A DNA stretch of 64,000 bases from Acanthaster planci. Taxonomy: Eukaryota; Echinodermata; Asteroidea; Valvatida; Acanthasteridae. Every line of letters begins with the position of its first letter. Within the stretch, counting starts at the first letter, position 1. The notes under the pieces were generated by a model that was not told the origin of the DNA, did not search any database, and was given only the letters and a program-made list of their open reading frames with translations. The stretch spans positions 690,335 to 754,334 of the forward strand of contig NW_019091411.1 in assembly GCF_001949145.1 (NCBI RefSeq), in the 5' to 3' direction. Positions 54,901 to 63,799 of this stretch are shown here, in pieces. The position numbers were made by a program, and so were the translations under genes.

Positions 54901-57900
54901 GTAGGCCTATGCGTGTGAATTTTTGTCGAATGTTCCCTTTCCAGAGCACTGTCAAACAGAAAGCCAGATTGCGGTACAAAGCGATACATAATAAAGGTCT
55001 TCCGACAGACTTACGTCCAAGACGAATCGTAAACTGGCACTCTATGCTCAGTCCCGCTCCATCTCTAGCTGTGTAAGTCACAATGTGCGAACCCCAGGTG
55101 AAGTCGGCCCCTTGCTCGTGTGTCTGAAATGCAAGGCAACATGTAAACATTTTGTAAATCAAATTTATTCCATGAATTTATCTTTATAGGCGATCACTGA
55201 AAAACTTTTCTCATTTGAACCTCCCTTTAGTCAGGACAAAGCAATTTTAACTTAGAGGTACTATAAATTATACAATCCTTTTACACCAGTAGCTTATTCC
55301 CCGCTAATTCATGGAGGAAATCTGTCGTAGTCAACCAGCCTGTAGTTTACATCTGGCTTTATTGCATAATGATACTTCGAATGCTTGCAGTATTGATCGA
55401 TATTACTTTGTCAGAGTGTACGCTTGAGTGTACAGGATGGCAAAGAGTCTAACCTTCTCGATATTCAGTTCCTGTTTGGAGTTGTCAGCGAATTCAGGTT
55501 CATCCCATGACACACTTTTGGTCTTCTTCTTCGAGGTGATGTCAATGATTGGCCCTGGGCAGCTGTCCACTGTTGGTGGCTCTGTGTCTGTCGGAGTGAC
55601 AGAAATGTACCCCCAAAACGCTGAATTTTCTGATCAAAGCAGCAATGCATGGAGACCTTTTTTCTTTAGGTTTCTCTGTTGTCCGTCAGCCTTCTCTCGG
55701 CGTTGAGACATTCTTTACAGTTTATTGTTCTAGAAAAGTCGACCGAGATCGTCCTTGATGATATGGCATGTCCGAAACTGACGTCTTTGTCTCCGGCTGT
55801 GAACACCCACTATGGTGCCACCGCGTTAAAAATGAGGTTGTGGCCAAGGAAGGGCCAATTGGGATTCAGTCTGGGCATCGAACCCACCTTGTTACACACG
55901 CGTGTTACTTTGTGCGATTGATTGTCTTGCTATCATAAATAAACGGAACTTTATCTTCAATGGTGCTTTCTTCTCTAATAAAAACCGTCTATAGGGAACC
56001 AAACACAACACGCACTATCAAGTCCTGTCGTCTTACCTCGAATAACGACTTTGAGCAAGCATAATGAGCTTAGGCCAGCCCTGTCTGTCACGTTGTAAGT
56101 GATGACCACTGATCCGATCTCAAAGCGATGAGGGGACTTCAGACCGTCTGGAGTGACCATGACGGTGAGAGCATCTGTTCTGTCCAGGTTGTCCTGAAAA
56201 GTTGGCATATCCCAGCTTACCTCAGCCGAGGACAGACCAGGATCGGCATCTTTAACCACAGATCGTGGACAGGTGATTATTTCCGGTGGGGTATCATCTA
56301 AAATCCATTATAAATAAAAAAAAAAACTCGTCAAATAGGACTATATGGTAAGAATTGTGATTCTGGGCAACGTGTACACAAGGTTAATAATTAGCTTACA
56401 ACCAGATTTGGGCGTACATTGATACTAATCAAGATCTTGTTACCAGGAAACTGGATCTCAATAAAATACATATCATCCTTGATTATACTAGGCAATCCAA
56501 ACTACAGAAACTATAGGAGGGAATCAATATTGCCAAATACATTTAATCTGATGGTAAATGACGTGTCCCCCATTAATTAAGAATCGTTGACGGGAAGCCA
56601 CCCACCAACATCTGGTGTTATACTGAATGCGCTATGGCGCGATGAATCTGTCAACCCTGTAATTGGATTGGTCAATTTCACGAATTGAAATCTGCCGACC
56701 CTTGAACCTCTGCTATAATACAAGGCCTAAATTGAAAAAAAAAAAGAAACCGAGAGAAAAACATTATGAGTGAGACAAACTCAACGGACGAGGTTGAGAC
56801 TCAACTTACCCACACAGGCAACCTCTTCCCCAGCGCGTGACCAACTGCCACCGGCCTCGCACGTCTTGAACGAGGGACCACGCAGTTTAAATCCATCTTT
56901 GCACTTGAAGAGGCAGATGAAATTAACGGGTCGCCTTGTGGAGCATTTCGAGGGTTGAGTTGAGCCGTGGCGCAGGGGGGGAAACGCTGGACAAGTGATG
57001 GCTAAAAAATGGGGTGAAACTCTGTCATCAGTAGAAACCCACAGCTATCAAAGGGAGAATTGTTTAGCTTTAGCTTACATGGAGTACAATCGACTCTATT
57101 CTTGGGAAGACTTGTTTCTGAGGAGCAACCGACGTTAGCTAAATTGTAACAAATCTTGTGTTGTGTTCGAGAATATTGCTCCCGTACTTCGCATATGGCC
57201 TCTCCGTAGCAACCTTTTGTTGGCTCTCTGTATGATAAAGTCTTCCGTATCCTTGATTACGGTGTGCATTATACGTTGGATGAACGCCTAAACCTGCTGG
57301 CACATGACAGGCGTGGGAATTCTCTGCTGCTCAAGCAGAGAGTTGAGCTTCCGTTCAAGATATGGGTGTGGGTATTCCCCTTTACGCTTTACATTTGGTG
57401 TACACCCTTCCTAGGCCTCCGATAGCAGTAGACAACGCTAATGTTGCCCTGCTATTCCTAGAGACCATTAACGCGCGCTCACAAACTGCATGTGAGCGTA
57501 GCATTATCTTGACACAAAGGCTTCAAAGTCTGGCTAACGGATGAGGCCAGAGGTTTTACAAAGTGGCGTACGTACGTGTGCATGAGAAGTTTCCAGACCA
57601 CTCTCCTGAGGCCGTGCATGTCCGTTCCCGATTTCCAACTGGGTTGAACCCATCATTACAACGAAAACTATATAATTAAACATACGAGAGCCATTTTACA
57701 AAAATAATTTACATCGTTGTAAATATTCGTCAGATTCTCGTTAAACATTAAACTAATATATCCGACAGCGCAAACTATTGTCTTTCATTTAGTTTCTACA
57801 ACATGACCCTCTCCTCGAGACCCGCTCACTCACGGATTTTCGGGGACCACTTTCCACAGTACGGATCTCCTCTTAATAAAAACAGGACAGATTCGCTACG

Positions 57901-60900
57901 TTTTGTCAGGGTTGATTCCGTTGTCGGCATGCTATACTACAGTACGTGCGCATGTATCCATAAATGACAGACCTTATTCGCAGGGACGCCATTTTCGATC
58001 TTGTTCTCAGAACCTTTCTTATTCAACGTAATCTTATTAATACTAAGACTAGTTCGGGATCTAATCTTCACTTTCACTTTTCTTAATTTGGCTTTAATCA
58101 TTTAGATATAGTTTATCACAATTTTTCAGTTATTTCTCACTATAAATGACATTTATTTGCAACAATCTTTAATTTCATTTGTTATATTCTGTGGTTCCCA
58201 AAAATAAAATGTTACCCTCGCTTTCAATCTGATATTGCTGACTTGTGGATAAGGCTGATTAATTCGGAATATTTAACGCTATATGAACCAGTTACATTCG
58301 TTCCCTACCATGTCCATAGACCGGTTCCAATTAACACGCCTGTATCTTAACAAAGATACAGGCGAATTTCAGACGGCAATAGTGAAGCAGGATTAAACTT
58401 TTAGTCTCAATGTATGCGTTTTGCTCTTTTTAATTGTTCACAAACTGTGTTTGTAGAACAGTCTTGTTCTTTATTTCAATTTCTATCCCAGAGCCCACAG
58501 GAAGAAAAACTCTTAGATAACTAATGGGTCTACCTCGTAAAATAAAGATTCAATAAATACGTGGAAATAAATACATGATTGGGTCAGTTGTTGACCCTAT
58601 ACTAACCTGCAAGTTGTGTCGTAGACGTTACGCTTACCAGCCTCCTGATTCCGACACTGAACGATCAGGCCATTTGGGGGTGGTATCAGCGCGGGACACT
58701 GAACCTCTGTCGGGTTAAGACGTAGACAAAAATGTGCCCACGTTAAATCAGTGGTGACACCAAGCAGTCAAATCTTAAGAATTCAATGACAGGTTGTGAT
58801 AGGCCAATTAAGTCCGTTATGAAAATGTATCGGTGAACTTTTTCTCTGCACAGTCGTTCTTCAAAGATGTTAAAGAGTATGCTTCGAAGACATTTTGCTG
58901 TGGCTGAAACTTACGACCGTTCCTGAAAGTGGTTTTGCCGAATACGGCTTTGACTGTTTGCAGTGGCATAATACCAGCAAAATACCAACAAAACGGCAGC
59001 AAACAACTCGCCAGGACGCGATCCGTGAATGATTTTGTGCTTCATTGCTTCATTATAATAAACGAAATAGCCGGGCATGTCAAGGTCTTACTTCGGCACT
59101 GTGCTACTGTTTCCGTCCAATGACCGTCGGCCTGACATCGGCGCTTGGCGGACGCCGGGTCTTGTAGCTCGTAACCGACGTCGCACTCGAAGGAGCACAC
59201 TGACTGGTACTTGTTGTCGCAGGGAGCCGGCAAAATCCTCCCATTTCTAAGCGACGTTAAAGGCGGGCAAGAAACAACTGTAGAAAATAGCATGAAACGA
59301 CAGTGACAAAAAAAGAAGAGTCCTTGACAATTATGCAAACATTTTGTTTAAATTAACGTTTAAACTCTTTCCAGAACAATTTCTTATTATCTGTTTGCTG
59401 AATGATAAAAGGTTTGGATTTTTATGGGTGTATTGTGTACTTAGCCACCGAGCGTGGATGTATAAATGTGAGCCATTTTGGTATTTCATAAAGGCAAGGT
59501 CTTTGGGGAACCAAGTACTTGCTTGAGTTGGCTCATGGCAGCGTTGCTTTGACATAGTATCAACGCGCGCCCTCCTTGGACGTACTTCAGATTTTGGCAT
59601 GCACTGCTCGAATACCTAACTGGCACATGGGACGTCGTGGTGCCTTGTGGTGCTTGTGTTCAATTGCTAAAAACAGTTTTTGGGTGCATCTATGGAGACT
59701 TGGATGAGAGTGGCGTCGGGGTGGATGGTACCTCAGAGGCCCATCCCCCGCTTGTGTCATTTTGCCAGTTCTTTGTCTTCCTCTAAGGACCACTTCACCA
59801 CTAAACAAAAGGACAAACTAAAGCAATTCTCCTTACTCCGGCACGGCTCTCCACTCTGCGGATTTCCCTCGTAGCCTTCTTTGCACTCGCACGCCGCCAC
59901 GGTTTGGCTGCCGGGATAAGTCGTCGTCGAGTCGGGCGGGCACGGGGTGCACCCATCTGTGGGTTCGTAGGTTGACTTGTAAGAGCCGCGCGGACACACT
60001 ATATTAGACAGGAGAAAACCAACGCATGTGGTTTTGATGAAATCATCTTAAAAGCTGATATAAACAACTGATAGTCAACACCAAATGAAAATATATTGTG
60101 GAATTACTCAGGTGTTGTGTTTTATTAGTTTACTTTTGACTTTAATGTGACAGCTCTTGCAGTGAGCCAGGCATTTATAAAGGGAATGGGGCCTGGCATT
60201 TACAAAATAGACGCACTCCAATATGGGGTTATATTGAAGTAAAAATAGTATCGCATCGGTACAAAAATTACAGATCGCAGAAAACAGGTGATAGGGGTGA
60301 GTGCGCACCTTTCTAGATCCACCAATTGTTTCAATAAATTAAGGTTCACTCGCAGCTCCACTTTGACCACTTTACTCCCCAATACGCTTAAAGCCTCAAT
60401 ATTTGTCTCATTTTCCTGTCTAAAGCGAATCCATTGTTTGTCTAAGGCATCGGAAGTGTATTACTTAGAGTTTGAGGGCATGGCATTTAACAACAACATC
60501 GTTTAAGAGAAACTTGTCCAAAACGTGCCACTAAAATTAACGGTATATTTTCATCAAGCGACACCTTTAATTGCATACCCCCCAAAAAAATCACCAGATG
60601 TTTGAATCATTTAAAATGTGGCATGACATGACATGAGTTTCCATCACTTTCAACATCATGATAATCCATTGCGATTGTGTGTGGGCGGTTTGTCGCAGGA
60701 ACTTGTTCGCGGAAGCCGGAACTCGTATGTGCCAGCGGGAAAATCCCCCACGCACCACCCGCAGTCTTATCACCGGTTTAACAACAATACCAGCGGATGT
60801 TGCCGCGGCACTGGGTCAGGGACCTACGTGCTTGAACGCCAGCACTTTGATGGCCACGTTGGTCTTTCCGAGTACAAGCGTTTCAACAGACGGTGTGAGC

Positions 60901-63799
60901 TCTAACATGTATTTGCTTATTCGAGTCGAGTACGCCCTCTTTTAATATTGGATAAAAACATCAAATTTTACAAACAAGGAGCAATTCAAGTAGACATTAT
61001 TGTAAAGCACTTTCCGTCGTTTTTAAATCTATCGAGTACCAGAAAACGAAAACGAACTACCTCTGACATAACTGGCATCCCTCGGTAACTTTGAAGCCCT
61101 GCTCCCACCTCCCCCGTTTGACTTACATTTACATTCGTACAAGAAGCCGCTGCGTCCGTACGTGCCCGGTCCGCAGACGCAGTCGTGTCGCCCGCCGACG
61201 AGTGAACACGTACACTTGGCGCTGAAATCACAGCAGCCGTAGTCCGTGTCGTTGAACGGCTTGTGACAGATGTTGTCACACAGTGTCTGGTTCACGGACG
61301 TGTCGTACATAGTTTCGTGTGGATCTGAGGGAGGAACAGTACACATATCTTCAGCCTTTGTAACTTGTTCAGAGCATTAAATGCTTTTGAAATGAGTTAC
61401 TGGCAAGGAAGTAGTCAACATCGAAATGATAAAGAGAAAGTTACAATTTTCACCGTATAATCTTCTAGTTTGTATTCAGATACTAGCAGGCAATTTTTTT
61501 AAGCCGTGCATCCACGACACTTACCGAAAATGATAGAAGGAAAATAACATGTTATTTTAATAAAAGGGCACAATAGCGAAGGTGTTTAGCAGGAAAAGAA
61601 TCACTAAACCGTCCTTCAAACTTCACAGAAACTGACCGCCGCGAATTCGCAAGGCCAGGTTCTTGAAATCCTCAAAGCTGTGGTAGAGGAAAAATGGTCG
61701 CCCGGGGAGGCCATCTGTCGCAGTTTGGAACGGTCAAGGAGTCCCACACCGATGGTAAATATCTCTACCCCCTCCTCCTTGAGTTGCTTGGCCACTTTCA
61801 GCGGGTCATCTCCCGTGTTGGAAATACCATCACTCAGCAGGATCACCACCTACATAGGAGGACAACCTGTGCATTAAATGTTTGCACAATAAAGTAGTTT
61901 CACTACAACCCTCAAAGTGGATCTTTGTGTTCAGTTATTCTTATTTTCAAGTTGGTTTACTATTTTAAAGAGTACCGAAGTGTGACGTCACTGTGAATCA
62001 GAAAGTGCAGTGCAAACGAATGAAGTACGCGCACGTGTTGGTTCTCGCGCTAATGCCTTTTACGTACTAATTGTGCGCTTGATGCATTCACTTCGGTACT
62101 CAATACATAGTCTAATACAACTACATATTTGTAAATATGTATCTGCGACTTACCAAAAACTTTACATATTCACGAGCATGATTTTATGACTTTTCAGGGA
62201 AAAATTTCAAATTACATTGATTTTTTGCACAAAACTTCCTGAAGTTGTAATATTGTGGCGTCCAAATTTCTTTTTTGAGCTAAATTGTTGAATAGTTCAA
62301 GGCAATGAGCCAACGAGCAACTCGTACTCAAAAATGTTTTCAATCAGCAAATTTTTCAATAACAATTTGACTGGATCAGAGTTTTTCATTACCTATCGAT
62401 TGTTTCAATCACTTTATTGACCATCAATTATTTCACCATCGTGCTGTGTTTCTCGGGGGAAATGAAAAAAGGTTGTCTGCCAAATTGAGAATGTCAGATG
62501 TGACAATTGGTCAACAATATCGAATGACTGCTGGTCAATGGTAAATTCCCTCCGACCTGGGATGAAAATTATTCCGGAGATCCGCAATGCCCATCGATCA
62601 ACTGACAACCGAGATTAATGCCCATCAAAACAACAATCGATGTATTTGTCGAATCTGAATCGATCGATGATTGATTGACCAGCTAGTCAGGGAACAGACC
62701 AATATATAGATCATGCTGCTTCCACACTTGGTATAATTGGGAGCCCTTACCTTGTTAAGGACTTAAAACGGATTTGAAAGAAAGACATTTTTGGACAAAC
62801 AAACTGCTTACACGTTTGACATCCTGCCGTCCATGAGCCAAGATGTCCCTCGCTTCTTGCAGAGCCTTGGCCGTGTCTGTACTGCTGCCGTCTGTGTACC
62901 TGACGTCTTTTATGGCCGAGACGAAGTTGCATTTGTTGCCCGTTTCGATGGCAATGTAATCAATGTGTCGGGTCTATAATACGGGATAAGGAAAGCGCAC
63001 AAAGCAATAGTTTTAGGAGCACACAAATTACTTCACTGATATAACGTCATAATTATTCGTGAACACAACCGTACGAATATAAAAAGCTTTTTAAACGACT
63101 TCAACATCAATGGTAACATTTTAATGAGTTGATTGTTAGTATCATCATGGGCTTTGCCAAGATGTTATTTTCCGAATAAACGTCTGCAGTTTATTTCGGA
63201 CTTTTTCTTCTGTATAAATTGACTTCCTTGTGATAAAAATAGGCAGGCGGACGGACGGACTGATCATCAATGATTAGTGGTCCAATATACATGTAGATGG
63301 TCACCGTTAACCGCCTATTAGACAGCAGGTCAGTCAGTCGAGAAGGTAACTAGCCGCTAATGACTGGTCAGACAGCCACCAAGCTAACCAGCCAACTGAC
63401 AAACGGCCACTCAACTAGTCAAGCAACCAGTTAGAGAGTACAAGGGCAGATTACGGAGTGGTCAGTCGACTGACCAGCCAATCGCCCATTAAGCTCTATG
63501 CCCTACGCGTCACGCTAACTCACCACGTCCTCGCTGTAGCTGACGATCGCCACCTGGGTCGCGTCAGGGCCGATGCTAAACTCCGTCAGCAGGCTCTCCA
63601 CGAAGAACACCTGGACGTCGAAATCTTCAGGCCCAATGCTGCCGGAGCGGTCCAGCAGGAAAACCAGCTCGGACTTGCCGTGCGAGTAGTCGCGTCTCAG
63701 TGCAGAGTCTAAGATGGAGGGGTCACCCTGCAGCTGTTGCTCAGATGGCCCGGGGGCCAGCAGCAGCCAAGTCAAGATGACAGCCAGAAGAGCTGTCAT
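45712..63799 (-). CDS. SVEP1-like: Gene A: SVEP1/polydom-like secreted protein, complete exon chain with one frameshift
   Basis: Twenty-seven exons: 63524-63799, 62812-62973, 61637-61849, 61127-61324, 59837-59998, 59092-59277, 58607-58706, 57576-57667, 56810-57001, 56037-56297, 55454-55587, 55015-55123, 54500-54697, 53240-53405, 52999-53146, 52486-52693, 52005-52166, 51561-51722, 51153-51314, 50756-50926, 50483-50595, 49755-49969, 49274-49458, 47982-48156, 47547-47707, 46776-46938, 45712-45913. The total is 4676 nt, which becomes 1559 codons only with one extra base in exon 3. The order signal, vWA, EGF, GCC2, CCPs, HYR-HYR-CCP, GCC2 x3, EGFs, pentraxin is that of SVEP1, a secreted matrix protein of vertebrates known to bind integrin alpha9beta1. 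The long CCP array that follows pentraxin in vertebrates is absent. Function here is inferred from homology only. Confidence 0.85.
46776..46938 (-). CDS. Gene A exon 26: pentraxin
   Basis: Reads GGEWHLYVNGTEANSGATLR, VFVLGQEQDSIGGAFNTRE, TYLGEIYK. G-Q-E-Q-D-S-x-G-G is the calcium-binding signature of pentraxins. Phase 1 in, 2 out with donor GTACGA. The open frame continues past the donor to a stop at 46703, which is read-through, not the real end. Confidence 0.85.
47547..47707 (-). CDS. Gene A exon 25: pentraxin
   Basis: Reads VDNTLTVTDCASLRIYVNG, VAINNGRWTSLVFTWRGA. Strands and W/F-T-W end fit the pentraxin/LamG fold. Phase 2 in, 1 out, 161 nt, donor GTAAGC. Not marked by a methionine-started frame. 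Confidence 0.85.
47982..48156 (-). CDS. Gene A exon 24: pentraxin start
   Basis: Reads MSQEFLLDFTNSRTSEFSLL, FQEITLSMWLRTTDSTNMGT, PISYAA. The F-x-E-x-T-x-x-M-W-x-R block opens the pentraxin fold. Phase 1 in, 2 out, donor GTGAGT. Its 5' part is also present in the 410-bp tandem duplicate next to it. Confidence 0.85.
48362..48773 (-). repeat. Recent 410-bp tandem duplicate with partial pentraxin exon
   Basis: 48362-48494 is identical to 47320-47452 and 48498-48773 is identical to 48088-48363, so the copy is a tandem duplicate of 47320-48363 with an internal 635-bp deletion. It contains the acceptor and first 69 or so nt of exon 24 without the donor; the frame then runs into foreign sequence. 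The exon part could act as a decoy acceptor. Confidence 0.92.
49274..49458 (-). CDS. Gene A exon 23: EGF half plus calcium-binding EGF
   Basis: Enters in phase 2 to give GGSCENTPGSYQCACQPG, finishing the previous EGF, then VNIDECQDHACANGSSC, GYQCLCPPGVTGQLC. D-x-x-I-D-E-C marks calcium binding. 185 nt, donor GTAAGG, phase 1. Confidence 0.88.
49755..49969 (-). CDS. Gene A exon 22: EGF halves and full EGF
   Basis: Starts VNGFECNCVDGFWGPLC, then DPCAGQACLNGGFCIE, SFQCLCQSGFKGLRC and DVNECDLQPCQNGG. The phase 0 start joins exactly to the CQDQ end of exon 21. 215 nt, phase 2 out, donor GTAGCA. Confidence 0.88.
50483..50595 (-). CDS. Gene A exon 21: EGF end and EGF start
   Basis: Reads VGGFDCHCMPGYEGTLC, then EINECLSDPCQNEARCQDQ. 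Donor chosen as CAG/GTATAC (phase 0), because it makes CQDQVNGFECNC with exon 22; a GTAAAA seven bases later gives the wrong phase. 113 nt. Confidence 0.85.
50756..50926 (-). CDS. Gene A exon 20: EGF plus EGF start
   Basis: Reads IDACESSPCQNGAVCNN, FNCLCMTGFTGTTC, IDIDECWSQPCLFNGTCVDN. Phase 1/1, 171 nt, donor GTAATT. First of the EGF run after the GCC2 repeats. Confidence 0.88.
51153..51314 (-). CDS. Gene A exon 19: GCC2/GCC3 module 4
   Basis: Reads VCGPGTFSATGLHPCQPCP, SYQPAEQQTQCIPCAGSG; 162 nt, phase 1/1, donor GTTAAA. Paralogue of gene B 24760-24921. Confidence 0.88.
   Translation of the reverse strand, partial: PSVAQEHSVQLDSIHVNLAHWDRISLQSNRLNAFHVRVAEQQHLTVPHLERNA
51561..51722 (-). 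CDS. Gene A exon 18: GCC2/GCC3 module 3 with GC donor
   Basis: Reads ECKPGTFSPTGLATCRPCS, GFFQPSFKQTACLPCREG, SRSSRKCQ. Donor is GCAAGT (51555-51560), a GC-AG intron; gene B has GTAAGT at the same place. The consensus around it is strong, as is usual for GC donors. 162 nt, phase 1/1. Confidence 0.88.
52005..52166 (-). CDS. Gene A exon 17: GCC2/GCC3 module 2
   Basis: Reads SCTVGSYFDSKTETCKVCAE, YQDEEGQDECKPCPWGTW and VNQCR; 162 nt, phase 1/1, donor GTAAGT. Confidence 0.88.
52486..52693 (-). CDS. Gene A exon 16: helical linker region
   Basis: Starts NKTLLRAQQRNAEQTLDEIS, then DYERLAQAGQLRLLVENE and EGSVTINESVPLCRRGS. The charged heptad-like start suggests a coil. Phase 0 in, 1 out, 208 nt. 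Confidence 0.85.
52999..53146 (-). CDS. Gene A exon 15: poly-Arg region
   Basis: Reads VEYVTVYCGEIDED, seven Arg, QTAGDETDFGS, then a strand-rich end. Codons in the Arg run vary (AGG, CGG, CGC, AGA, CGT), so it is kept by selection rather than by slippage. Phase 2 in, 0 out, 148 nt. Confidence 0.85.
53240..53405 (-). CDS. Gene A exon 14: GDC Cys-region
   Basis: Reads RAAADGYRRGMESQYYAGDC, FVEDFKKSV, GGCVADNAC. Phase 1 in, 2 out, 166 nt. Unnamed conserved region closing the HYR-HYR-CCP cassette; seen also in B (three copies) and D. Confidence 0.85.
54500..54697 (-). CDS. Gene A exon 13: six-Cys CCP
   Basis: Reads RCPNYPDPRNGARACDAWLF, QFCRIFCNAAFDFSEKPANY, IPWPDCS; 198 nt, phase 1/1, donor GTAAGA. 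Confidence 0.88.
55015..55123 (-). CDS. Gene A exon 12: HYR 2, second half
   Basis: Reads THEQGADFTWGSHIVTYTAR, DGAGLSIECQFTIRLG; phase 0 in, 1 out, 109 nt, donor GTAAGT. Confidence 0.88.
55454..55587 (-). CDS. Gene A exon 11: HYR 2, first half
   Basis: Reads DTEPPTVDSCPGPIIDIT, KSVSWDEPEFADNSKQELNI; phase 1 in, 0 out, 134 nt, donor GTTAGA. Confidence 0.88.
56037..56297 (-). CDS. Gene A exon 10: HYR 1
   Basis: Reads DTPPEIITCPRSVVKDADPG, VSWDMPTFQDNLDRTDA, SVVITYNVTDRAGLSSLCLL; 261 nt, phase 1/1. Nearly the same as gene B 30122-30382, inside a patch where intron sequence is also nearly the same. Confidence 0.9.
56810..57001 (-). CDS. Gene A exon 9: CCP
   Basis: Reads ITCPAFPPLRHGSTQPSKC, FICLFKCKDGFKLRGPS, WSRAGEEVACV; 192 nt, phase 1/1, donor GTAAGT. 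Confidence 0.9.
57576..57667 (-). CDS. Gene A exon 8: second half of a split CCP
   Basis: Enters in phase 2 and reads SFRCNDGFNPVGNRERTC, TASGEWSGNFSC before donor GTACGT (phase 1). It completes the CCP begun in exon 7. At 92 nt it is too short for an ordinary frame list; found by following the unfinished CCP. Confidence 0.82.
58337..58364. repeat. 12-bp stem hairpin
   Basis: CGCCTGTATCTT, a short loop, then AAGATACAGGCG. Intronic in gene A, between exons 8 and 7. Confidence 0.6.
58607..58706 (-). CDS. Gene A exon 7: first half of a split CCP
   Basis: Reads VQCPALIPPPNGLIVQC, QEAGKRNVYDTTC, ending in donor GTTAGT, phase 2. An earlier GTAAGC at the GGT of EAG would cut the domain short and break phase with exon 8, so the later donor was chosen. 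100 nt. Confidence 0.8.
59092..59277 (-). CDS. Gene A exon 6: CCP
   Basis: Reads VSCPPLTSLRNGRILPAPC, CSFECDVGYELQDPAS, ADGHWTETVAQC; 186 nt, phase 1/1, donor GTAAGA. Confidence 0.9.
59837..59998 (-). CDS. Gene A exon 5: GCC2/GCC3 module 1
   Basis: Reads CPRGSYKSTYEPTDGCTPCP, TYPGSQTVAACECKEGYEG, EPCR; 162 nt, phase 1/1, donor GTAAGG. Confidence 0.9.
60658..60945. other. GC-rich unassigned segment in gene A intron 4
   Basis: About 290 bp richer in GC than its surroundings with frames open on both strands (plus 60633-60945, minus 60591-60773). No domain, Cys pattern or matching splice borders. Could be an inserted element or exon relic. Confidence 0.25.
61127..61324 (-). CDS. Gene A exon 4: Cys-rich EGF-like module after vWA
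   Basis: Reads QTLCDNICHKPFNDTDYGCC, DFSAKCTCSLVGGRHDCVC, GPGTYGRSG; 198 nt, phase 1/1, donor GTAAGT. Diverged paralogue of the modules in B and C. Confidence 0.88.
61637..61849 (-). CDS. Gene A exon 3: vWA C-terminal half with 1-nt deletion
   Basis: Reads VVILLSDGISNTGDDPLKVA, FTIGVGLLDRSKLRQMASPG, DHF, then loses frame at an A5 run (61690-61694). One more base gives FLYHSFEDFKNLALRIRGG, matching B and C. MIDAS Asp (L-S-D-G) is present. Either a homopolymer sequencing error or a real frameshift. Donor GTCAGT. Confidence 0.85.
61970..62101. mobile_element. 132-bp MITE-like element
   Basis: GAGTACCGAAGTG at 61970-61982 and its exact reverse complement CACTTCGGTACTC at 62089-62101. Inside the intron between gene A exons 3 and 2. 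Confidence 0.5.
62812..62973 (-). CDS. Gene A exon 2: vWA middle
   Basis: Reads TRHIDYIAIETGNKCNFVSA, then DVRYTDGSSTDTAKALQEAR, DILAHG. G-S-S-T-D-T-x-x-A-L supplies the MIDAS Thr. Phase 0/0, 162 nt, donor GTAAGC. Confidence 0.88.
63320..63485. repeat. Degenerate CCAGTCA-type low-complexity stretch
   Basis: Repeated AGTCAGTC, CCAGCCAA, ACTGAC and GACTGACC words in the first intron of gene A; a short CGGACGGACGGAC run lies just upstream (near 63250). Non-coding. Confidence 0.5.
63524..63799 (-). CDS. Gene A exon 1: signal peptide and vWA start
   Basis: Start at 63799: MTALLAVILTWLLLAPG is a good signal peptide; the upstream in-frame ATG at 63919 would place 40 hydrophilic residues before it. 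Then KSELVFLLDRSGSIGPEDFD with intact DxSxS metal motif. Ends GAC GTG before GTGAGT, phase 0. Only 200 bp of upstream sequence is in the window. Confidence 0.88.
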
